Shown: in pieces, positions 1-5,930 of the stretch
Position numbering within the stretch: the first letter of the stretch is position 1
Layout: every line of letters starts with the position of its first letter
Assembly (NCBI GenBank): GCA_902760865.1
Contig: CACWID010000021.1
Span: 1 to 47,187 of the forward strand
Source of the DNA: an uncultured Bacteroidales bacterium
Lineage (GTDB): Bacteria > Bacteroidota > Bacteroidia > Bacteroidales > Muribaculaceae
Length of the DNA: 47,187 nt
Direction: 5' to 3'
The notes under the pieces: generated by a model
What the model was told of the DNA's origin: nothing
Seen by the model: the letters and a program-made list of their open reading frames with translations, nothing else
The model's database searches: none
Translations under genes and position numbers: made by a program

Positions 1-28
1 TTTTCTGATACGCAATAGTCCTCTTGAA

Positions 29-94
29 TTTTCATCCTGCAATTTGACCTATAGAACCACTATAAGTCAATTTCATCCTGCAAAATGACCTATA
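29..94. repeat. Two direct repeats of about 24 bp at the window edge
   Basis: A segment beginning TTTCATCCTGCAA and ending TGACCTATA occurs at about 30-53 and again at about 71-94, a spacing of 41 bp, with two mismatches in the middle. The second copy stops about 12 bp before the coiled-coil repeat array begins abruptly at 106. Two copies are too few for an array call. It could be the end of a mobile or duplicated element that lies mostly outside the window. Confidence 0.5.
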
Positions 95-105
95 CACCAT
101 ACAAT

Positions 106-443
106 ACCTCGCAAAAGAACTGGAAAAAGCCCAAAAAGAAAACGCCCAAGTAGCCGAAGAAAAGGCTATGCTGAATACCCAAATACGAGACCTCGCAAAA
201 GAACTGGAAAAAGCCCAAAAAGAGAAAGCCCAAATAGCCGATGAAAAGGCTGTGCTGAATACCCAAATACATGACCAAACAAAAGAACTGGAAAAATACA
301 AGATAGAAAACGACCAAATGGCCGAAGAAAAGGCTATACTGAATACCCAAATACAAGAATTAAAAGAGAAGCTAGAAGAATCTCAGAAAAAGAACTCCCT
401 GATAGCCGAAGAAAAGGCTATGCTGAATACCCAAATACAAGAA
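106..443 (+). repeat. 84-bp tandem repeats inside a coiled-coil gene
   Basis: Units start at 171, 255, 339 and 423, each opening with the codons for LNTQI, exactly 84 bp apart. A partial unit is recognisable from 106. The unit length of 28 codons equals four heptads, so a gain or loss of units keeps both the reading frame and the coiled-coil register. The first partial unit starts mid-repeat, which marks a sequence junction at about 105/106. Confidence 0.9.
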
Positions 444-995
444 TTAAAAAAACAAATACGAGATCTTTATTACCAAATAAACGAAAAAGACAAACTCTCA
501 CAGATAACGTATGTACAATTATCTGAACTAACCCTCAAATTAGAGGAAACAGAAAAGAATAATCACGAATTAGAACAACAACTTAACAAACAATTCCATT
601 CAAGAGAAGAGGAATACCAAGTTTTATTAGAAACAAGCAAAGACAATGAAAACAAGTACAAAAGTCAAATAGCCGAGCTGGAAAGAAAAATTTCAGAATT
701 AACAAAAACTTTAGAAAAAAATTCTTCTTCGCAGAAGAGTGCATCGAAGAAAAAGAACATACCTAACAAACAATATATTTATGATGTAATTTTGCCACAA
801 TGCTCGTCTAAAAATCAATCCCATCGCTTGTTTGGAATTCGTCGCGATGATGACAAAAATGTAATCAACCTATCAAAACTGATAAAGCTATTGAAAGACG
901 ACTACGGCATAACAATGAATATGCAACAGTTTAATTATTGTTATACTGTGTTAGGTATTGTCAACCAGATTGCCGCGGAAGCGAACGTCAGCTAA
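168..995 (+). CDS. Coiled-coil protein with 28-residue repeats, probably 5'-truncated
   Basis: The product is 275 residues if translation begins at the ATG at 168. The frame is open from 66 but offers no ATG before 168, and that ATG lies inside a repeat unit, so the true N-terminus may be lost. Residues 1-85 are three and a partial 28-residue repeats (LNTQI...KELEK...EEKA). Coiled coil continues to about 195 with heptad leucines and isoleucines. A basic KKK stretch follows, and then a small mixed globular-looking C-terminal region (about 205-275). No signal peptide or membrane segment is visible. The coding sequence is much richer in A and T than the genes from 1174 onward, which suggests transfer or relaxed selection. 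I do not recognise the C-terminal region and assign no function. It could be a pseudogene remnant or a structural or surface coiled-coil protein. Confidence 0.6.
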   Translation: MLNTQIRDLAKELEKAQKEKAQIADEKAVLNTQIHDQTKELEKYKIENDQMAEEKAILNTQIQELKEKLEESQKKNSLIAEEKAMLNTQIQELKKQIRDLYYQINEKDKLSQITYVQLSELTLKLEETEKNNHELEQQLNKQFHSREEEYQVLLETSKDNENKYKSQIAELERKISELTKTLEKNSSSQKSASKKKNIPNKQYIYDVILPQCSSKNQSHRLFGIRRDDDKNVINLSKLIKLLKDDYGITMNMQQFNYCYTVLGIVNQIAAEANVS

Positions 996-997
996 GC

Positions 998-1103
998 AAT
1001 AATCAGCGATAATCAGCGTAATTCGCGTTAAAAAACTCGTCCGCGGATGCCATCAGAAGATTCAGATGAATCAGTTGTTATATAATTCGCGTAATTCGTA
1101 GTT
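998..1103. repeat. Degenerate intergenic short-period repeats (about 9-10 bp)
   Basis: Right after the stop codon of the coiled-coil gene the unit ATAATCAGCG is repeated at about 999 and 1009 and grades into TAATTCGCG at 1019. A second patch at 1083-1100 repeats TAATTCG with a 9-bp offset. The gap otherwise holds only the promoter of the next gene. The patches resemble the short-period arrays in other gaps of this window. Confidence 0.6.
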
Positions 1104-1111
1104 TCAAAAAG

Positions 1112-1141
1112 AGCGTATTCCGTCAGAAAATTGTATTTTTG
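1112..1141 (+). promoter_or_regulatory. Bacteroidota-type promoter of the 1174 gene
   Basis: A perfect -7 box TATTTTTG (TAnnTTTG consensus) lies at 1134-1141. A weak -33 element TTTC lies at 1112-1115, 18 nt upstream. It would give a leader of roughly 25-30 nt before the ATG at 1174. Confidence 0.6.
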
Positions 1142-1173
1142 CCGTTGCAACCGCTAACGGCGGCACATCGACA

Positions 1174-2400
1174 ATGAGACTGACGGCACGCATACTGGTC
1201 ACTTACCTCGCGCTGACACTCCTGTTCACAGGGGCGATGACAGCGGCATTCTGCATCCCCACCAGCGCCATTGACGCCAACGTCAAACAGTCCGTCGAAC
1301 AAGTGACCGCCGACGGCAAGATGTTCACCCTGAGCATCGGCCCCGTCAAGCCTTACAAGCTCGGCGTCTTCAGCGACTGCCTGATACTCGGCATTGCCTA
1401 CTGCGGCGACAGCAGCCACCCGCTGCAGTCCGCCATGAGCGACAAGTTCATGATGAAGGACGGCTCGCCCATCATCGGTGCCCGGCAGATGTTCGACGCC
1501 GACAGCGCCAGCCGTCTGCAACCCGTCATCTACAGCCGCTACTGGCACGGCAACCAGGTGGTGATACGCCCTCTGCTGTGCGTGACCACCGTCCACGGCA
1601 TCCGCATCATCAACATCGTCCTGCTGGCAGTCCTTTGGCTGGCGTTGCTCGTCGTCATGTGGCGACGCACTGACCCCGCCAGCGCGCTCATCGTCATGCT
1701 CTGCCTGGCCGCAGTGATGATTCCCAGCGTACCGCTGTGCCTCAACTATGTCTCCACCTTCGTCATCGCCCTCACAGCCTCGCTGGTCATCCTGCTATGG
1801 CGCCCCGCCACGGCAAGCCGGGACAACGCGGTAATCACCTTCATGGTCATCGGTGCCGTCACCACCTTCCTCGACCTGCTGACCACCCCGCTGGTGACGA
1901 TGGCAGTGCCCCTGGTAGCCTATATGCTCCAGCGCAGGCCCCAACGCACCTGGCGCACCGTCATCCTCCTGTCACTGGCATGGCTGCTGGGCTACGCCTC
2001 CTTGTGGGCCACCAAGTGGCTGCTCGCTGCCCTCATCACGGGTCACGCCACGCTGACCGATGCCATGGGCGCCGTCACGCAGCGCACCGTCGGCCACGAC
2101 GAGGGTGACTACATGCTGTGGTGCCTCAAGGCCACCGCCATCATCTTCGCCGCCGTCTGCCTGCTCACGGCCGCCGTCTCGGCCCTGTTCGGCAAGTCCC
2201 GCCTGTCGCTGCGACGTCACTCCTGGATGCTGCTTGTGGCCTTGTCAAGCTTCGTGTGGGCCTTCGTCCTGCTCGAGCACACCTGGCACCACCTGCACTT
2301 CACCTGGCGCACCTTTGTCGTGCTGGCCATCGGCCTCGGCCTCTACTGGAGACACACGCTGGAACTCAAACACTTGAACAACAACGATAAACGACTATAG
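1174..2400 (+). CDS. Multi-pass membrane protein, probable GT-C-like glycosyltransferase partner
   Basis: A 408-residue integral membrane protein. One membrane helix lies at about 8-28, then an extracytoplasmic loop of about 105 residues, then eight or more hydrophobic segments from about 143 to the end. Near the C-terminus it carries HTWHHLHFTWR, reminiscent of the NHSxxHxxFTYR-type motif in uncharacterised bacterial membrane proteins. The stop codon is 3 nt before the ATG of a DPM1/GtrB-like GT2, so the two are very probably co-transcribed. Known systems of that kind pair a polyprenyl-phosphate-sugar synthase with a polytopic GT-C enzyme that moves the sugar outside the membrane, and by inference this is the GT-C-like partner. 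I see no convincing catalytic aspartate motif, so it could instead be a flippase or an unrelated membrane protein. The start is supported by the promoter just upstream. Confidence 0.75.
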   Translation: MRLTARILVTYLALTLLFTGAMTAAFCIPTSAIDANVKQSVEQVTADGKMFTLSIGPVKPYKLGVFSDCLILGIAYCGDSSHPLQSAMSDKFMMKDGSPIIGARQMFDADSASRLQPVIYSRYWHGNQVVIRPLLCVTTVHGIRIINIVLLAVLWLALLVVMWRRTDPASALIVMLCLAAVMIPSVPLCLNYVSTFVIALTASLVILLWRPATASRDNAVITFMVIGAVTTFLDLLTTPLVTMAVPLVAYMLQRRPQRTWRTVILLSLAWLLGYASLWATKWLLAALITGHATLTDAMGAVTQRTVGHDEGDYMLWCLKATAIIFAAVCLLTAAVSALFGKSRLSLRRHSWMLLVALSSFVWAFVLLEHTWHHLHFTWRTFVVLAIGLGLYWRHTLELKHLNNNDKRL

Positions 2401-2403
2401 CTC

Positions 2404-3342
2404 ATGAACCGCATTGCAGTGATCATACCTTGTTACAACGAGGAAGCCACCATCGCACAGGTGGTCAACGACTTCGCCAGGGCCTTGCCCGAGGCCATCA
2501 TCGTGGTGGGCGACAACAACTCGTGCGACAACACCGCTCAAGTGGCACGCCAGGCCGGCGCACGCGTCGTTAGCGAGGGCAAGCAGGGCAAGGGCAACAT
2601 GCTGCGGACGCTGCTCCACGCGGTGGACGCCGACTGCTACCTCATGGTCGACGGCGACGCCACCTACCCCGCCAATAGCGCCCGCCAGCTCTGTGACAAG
2701 GTCCTCAACGATGGTTGCGACATGGTCATCGGCGACAGGCTCTCTTCCACCTATTTCAAGGTCAACCGGCGCCCCTTCCACAACAGCGGCAACCGCCTCA
2801 TGCGGTCGCTCATCAACTGGATGTGCCACAGCAACGTGCGCGACATCCTTTCCGGCTACCGTGCCATGAGCCGACGATTCGTCAGGAACTTCCCCCTCAA
2901 GTCTCAGGGCTTCGAGGTCGAGACCGAGATGACCGTACACGCTCTCGAACACAGCTTCACCGTCTATTCCATCCCCATCGACTACAGCGACAGACCCGAA
3001 GGCAGCCACTCCAAACTCAGCACCTGGACCGACGGTTGGCGCGCCATCAAGACCGCCGTAACGCTCTTCGCCCAGCACCGCCCCCTGCGCTTGTTCAGCA
3101 TCATCGCCGCCCTGCTCCTCCTGCTCTCGCTAGTGCTCTTCATCCCCGTACTCATCGAGTACCTGCACACCGGACTCGTGCCACGCTTCCCCACCCTCAT
3201 CGTCAGCGGCTTCATCGCCCTACTCGCCATGCTCCTCTGGACAGGAGGGGTCATCCTCCAGATCATCTCCAACAACCAGTGGAAACTCTTCGAACTCATG
3301 CTCCTGCACGACACCGACCCCAACAAACCACACAACCCATAA
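2404..3342 (+). CDS. GT2 family glycosyltransferase, DPM1/GtrB-like polyprenyl-phosphate sugar synthase
   Basis: A 312-residue protein with an N-terminal GT-A domain (about 1-225) and two C-terminal membrane helices at about 232-252 and 265-287. Family motifs are the start IAVIIPCYNEE, the nucleotide-binding DNNSCDNT, and the metal-binding VDGDATYP (DxD-type, about 81-88). SGYRAMSR and the basic SKLSTW loop are typical of dolichyl/polyprenyl-phosphate mannosyl- or glucosyltransferases. It probably transfers a sugar from a nucleotide donor to undecaprenyl phosphate at the inner face of the cytoplasmic membrane and supplies the polytopic partner encoded 3 nt upstream. The sugar cannot be read from the sequence. 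The gene is last in its unit, and the 577-bp gap that follows begins with a T-rich stretch. Confidence 0.88.
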   Translation: MNRIAVIIPCYNEEATIAQVVNDFARALPEAIIVVGDNNSCDNTAQVARQAGARVVSEGKQGKGNMLRTLLHAVDADCYLMVDGDATYPANSARQLCDKVLNDGCDMVIGDRLSSTYFKVNRRPFHNSGNRLMRSLINWMCHSNVRDILSGYRAMSRRFVRNFPLKSQGFEVETEMTVHALEHSFTVYSIPIDYSDRPEGSHSKLSTWTDGWRAIKTAVTLFAQHRPLRLFSIIAALLLLLSLVLFIPVLIEYLHTGLVPRFPTLIVSGFIALLAMLLWTGGVILQIISNNQWKLFELMLLHDTDPNKPHNP

Positions 3343-3478
3343 GGAATCAAGAAAACGATAAACATATTTCATTGATTATCAATAAATTGTTTTTCTTGTA
3401 TTTCTTGTTTTTTAAAAATGGAGCAGCCGACACTGGAGACTCAAGATGATGCATATCTGCAGGGCGAAAGCCAAATAA

Positions 3479-3553
3479 CTACTTGTGCTAGTTGTCTTTT
3501 AAAAAGTTGTACTAGTTGTCTGAAAAAAACCTTAGCGTCCTAGCGCCTTAGCA
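3479..3553. repeat. Degenerate arrays with 9-bp and 8-bp period
   Basis: Between 3479 and 3521 the pattern nCTAnTTGT recurs three times, two copies 9 bp apart. From 3530 to 3553 three 8-bp units of the form nCnTAGCn follow each other (CCTTAGCG, TCCTAGCG, CCTTAGCA). They are low-complexity intergenic sequence with no coding role. Confidence 0.55.
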
Positions 3554-3603
3554 TGAGACACAGAGCGCGGACACCCATTCATTTGGAGTTGATTTGTAGC
3601 ATT

Positions 3604-3635
3604 TTGCCATTGACGGCAACGTGGCAACTCTTTTT
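3604..3635 (+). terminator. Possible intrinsic terminator
   Basis: TTGCCA at 3604-3609 can pair with TGGCAA at 3622-3627, followed by CTCTTTTTC. An alternative inner hairpin (TTGCC with GGCAA at 3615-3619) competes. The position, 260 nt after the GT2 stop codon, makes the assignment weak. Confidence 0.3.
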
Positions 3636-3828
3636 CTTTGTAGTAGAGAACAAGAATATAGTACGTTTTAACACTCATTAAGAATTCCCCCCGCTTTTTT
3701 TTCGTGGGTAAATTTGCGAACTATCTGGTGATCAACGATTTGCGAAAATCGGATTGCCAAACCACCATTTGTTCTTTGACGTCTCCTGAAATCCGCATAA
3801 CCATCCAATTAGCTTCCTTGGGAAAGAA

Positions 3829-3863
3829 AACTACGAACTATCGGCTGAGGACTAACGACTTTT
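3829..3863. repeat. Degenerate 7-bp array upstream of lysS
   Basis: Five consecutive 7-mers from 3829 (AACTACG, AACTATC, then three more ending in GACTTTT) share a GACTAnC-like core. The last unit abuts the lysS -7 box. Confidence 0.5.
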
Positions 3864-3866
3864 TTG

Positions 3867-3874
3867 TATCTTTG
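3867..3874 (+). promoter_or_regulatory. lysS promoter -7 box
   Basis: TATCTTTG matches TAnnTTTG and lies 45 nt before the lysS ATG. No clear TTTG element is visible at the expected upstream distance. Confidence 0.55.
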
Positions 3875-3919
3875 CAGCTTGAACAAGAAAAAGAACATCA
3901 CTAAACAACGATAGACAAT

Positions 3920-5665
3920 ATGAACGTACTTGAATTGAGCGAACAAGAGATTAATCGCCGAAACAGTCTGGAACAACTCAAGGCCCTGGGTATCAACCCT
4001 TATCCCGCCGATGAGTATGTCGTTAATGCCTACAGCGACGACATCATTGCAAACTTCAGCGACGATGCCGCACCACGACAGGTGAGCATCGCCGGACGAA
4101 TGATGAACCGGCGCATCATGGGCAAGGCCTCATTCTTTGAGCTGCAGGACTCACGCGGTCGCGTGCAGGTCTATGTCAGCCGTGACGACCTCTGCCCCGG
4201 CGAGGACAAGGAGATGTACAACACTGTCTTCAAGAAACTTATGGACATGGGCGACTTCGTCGGCGTGCAGGGCTTCGTCTTCCGTACCCAGACCGGCGAA
4301 ATCAGCGTACACTGCCAGTCGCTCAAGCTCCTGAGCAAGTCGCTCAAACCGCTTCCTGTGGTCAAGGTAAAGGACGGCGTCACCTACGACGCCTTCGAGG
4401 ATCCCGAGCAGCGATACCGCCAGCGCTACGTTGACCTTGTGGTCAACAAGGGCGTCAAGGAAACCTTCCTCAAGCGTGCACAGGTTGTCAAGACCATGCG
4501 ACAGGTTCTCGACGACGCCGGCTACACCGAGGTCGAAACCCCCACCCTGCAGGCCATCGCAGGTGGTGCCACGGCAAGGCCCTTCATCACCCACTTCAAT
4601 GCGCTGAACATTCCCATGTACATGCGCATCGCCACCGAACTCTACCTCAAGCGCCTGATTGTCGGCGGTTTCGAGGGTGTATACGAGATCGGCAAGAACT
4701 TCCGCAACGAGGGCATGGATCGCAACCACAACCCCGAGTTCACCTGCATGGAGCTGTACGTGCAGTACAAGGACTATAACTGGATGATGTCGTTCACCGA
4801 GCAGCTGCTCGAGACCATCTGCACCGCAGTCAACGGCAAGCCCGAGACCGAAATCGACGGCCAGGTCATCAGCTTCAAGGCGCCCTACCGCCGTCTGCCC
4901 ATCCTCGAGGCCATCAAGGAGAAGACCGGCTATGACCTGGAGGGCAAGAGCGAAGACGAAATCCGCGCCGTGTGCCACGAACTCAAGCTCGAGATCGACG
5001 ACACCATGGGCAAGGGCAAACTCATCGACGAGATCTTCGGCGAGTTCTGCGAGGGCACGTTCATCCAGCCCACCTTCATCATCGACTATCCCGTCGAGAT
5101 GTCGCCGCTGACCAAGATGCACCGCACCAAGCCCGGACTGACCGAGCGTTTTGAGCTCATGGTCAACGGCAAGGAGCTGGCCAACGCCTACAGCGAGCTC
5201 AACGACCCCATCGACCAGGAGGAGCGCTTCAAGGAGCAGATGCGCCTGGCCGACAAGGGCGACGACGAGGCGATGATCATCGACCAGGACTTCCTGCGCG
5301 CATTGCAGTATGGTATGCCCCCGACGAGCGGTATCGGCATCGGCATCGACCGCCTGGTGATGCTCATGACCGGCAACAGCTACATCCAGGATGTGCTGCT
5401 CTTCCCGCAGATGCGACCCGAGAAGGTGCCCGCACGCGACAAGGTAGAGGCCTTTACCGCACTGGGCATCCCCGAGGAGTGGGTAGCTCCCATCCAAAAG
5501 GCCGGCCTGCTCACCGTGGCCGCCCTCGGTGCTCTCGAAAAGCCGGGCAAACTCTTCCAGGATCTGCTCGACATCAACAAGAAGTATAAGCTGGGTTACA
5601 AGGTGCCCGTCGTTGACGAGGTCAAGAAGTGGGTTGAGGCTGCAGCAGCTGCCACCGCCGAGTAA
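3920..5665 (+). CDS. lysS: Lysyl-tRNA synthetase (class II)
   Basis: Charges tRNA-Lys with lysine in the cytoplasm. The 581-residue product has an N-terminal OB-fold anticodon-binding domain (about 50-155, including SIAGRMMNRRIMGKASF) and a class II catalytic core. The core carries motif 2 (FRNEGMDRNHNPEFT, about 257-271) and motif 3 (GIGIGIDRLVM, about 472-482). Compared with the roughly 505-residue enterobacterial enzyme it has an extra C-terminal region of about 75 residues with a helix-hairpin-helix-like sequence (ALGIPEEW...LLTVAALGAL), as I recall for lysS of other Bacteroidota. The ATG at 3920 follows a promoter box by 45 nt. The gene appears monocistronic and is followed by a very long palindrome. 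Confidence 0.98.
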   Translation: MNVLELSEQEINRRNSLEQLKALGINPYPADEYVVNAYSDDIIANFSDDAAPRQVSIAGRMMNRRIMGKASFFELQDSRGRVQVYVSRDDLCPGEDKEMYNTVFKKLMDMGDFVGVQGFVFRTQTGEISVHCQSLKLLSKSLKPLPVVKVKDGVTYDAFEDPEQRYRQRYVDLVVNKGVKETFLKRAQVVKTMRQVLDDAGYTEVETPTLQAIAGGATARPFITHFNALNIPMYMRIATELYLKRLIVGGFEGVYEIGKNFRNEGMDRNHNPEFTCMELYVQYKDYNWMMSFTEQLLETICTAVNGKPETEIDGQVISFKAPYRRLPILEAIKEKTGYDLEGKSEDEIRAVCHELKLEIDDTMGKGKLIDEIFGEFCEGTFIQPTFIIDYPVEMSPLTKMHRTKPGLTERFELMVNGKELANAYSELNDPIDQEERFKEQMRLADKGDDEAMIIDQDFLRALQYGMPPTSGIGIGIDRLVMLMTGNSYIQDVLLFPQMRPEKVPARDKVEAFTALGIPEEWVAPIQKAGLLTVAALGALEKPGKLFQDLLDINKKYKLGYKVPVVDEVKKWVEAAAAATAE

Positions 5666-5687
5666 TCCGTAGGCTTCAGGATTTGTT

Positions 5688-5746
5688 TTTCAGGCTTTAG
5701 GCTATCAGTGGTCCGCATTTCTGCCACTACAGCCTAAAGCCTGAAA
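5688..5746 (+). terminator. Long palindrome 3' of lysS built from 7-bp units
   Basis: TTTCAGGCTTTAGGCT at 5688-5703 pairs perfectly over 16 bp with 5731-5746, and AGTGG (5707-5711) pairs with CCACT (5724-5728). Both arms have a 7-bp internal period (nnAGGCT). It starts 23 nt after the lysS stop codon. There is no T-tract after it, so it may act as an RNA 3'-end stabiliser rather than a classical intrinsic terminator. Confidence 0.6.
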
Positions 5747-5828
5747 CATATCATGCAATTTGCAATTTTTAAGAAAGTTTTATTGTTCTTATTCAGAGGA
5801 AAAAGGCATTTTTCTCGTTATTATTTTA

Positions 5829-5836
5829 TACCTTTG
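5829..5836 (+). promoter_or_regulatory. -7 box upstream of the porZ-like gene
   Basis: TACCTTTG (TAnnTTTG) lies 94 nt before the ATG at 5931. It supports 5931 as the start rather than an upstream in-frame ATG at 5760, which precedes the promoter. Confidence 0.5.
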
Positions 5837-5930
5837 GCAGTTGATTCAGTGGGTTTTGGGTAAAATCTCCACTTATCCCGCTGTGAATCATCACATTAAT
5901 ATAGCTGAAATAAATTTAAACAGACTTGAT

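Larger units (their letters stand above)
3343..3919. other. 577-bp intergenic region before lysS
   Basis: I see no convincing gene here. A small open frame at 3704-3904 covers repeat-like sequence and the lysS promoter and is not supported. The gap holds short-period arrays (3479-3553 and 3829-3863), a possible terminator hairpin (3604-3627) and the lysS promoter box (3867-3874). Confidence 0.6.

Noticed and set aside
29-94. CRISPR array
   Set aside because: Only two repeat copies with one short spacer, and no cas genes in the window.
32-356. Minus-strand open frames over the coiled-coil repeats
   Set aside because: They merely reflect the 84-bp repeats read backwards (repeated Phe, Trp and Ser pattern) and have no start context.
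106-443. Tandem repeats as a CRISPR or centromere-like iteron array
   Set aside because: The 84-bp units are coding, in frame and encode heptads, so a protein repeat explains them.
3704-3904. 66-codon open frame upstream of lysS
   Set aside because: It covers a 7-bp array and the lysS promoter box, has no recognisable protein pattern, and ends just before lysS.
4151-5497. 448-codon open frame antisense to lysS
   Set aside because: Shadow of lysS; the composition (His, Ala, Val, Leu-rich) is typical of antisense reading and it has no domain.
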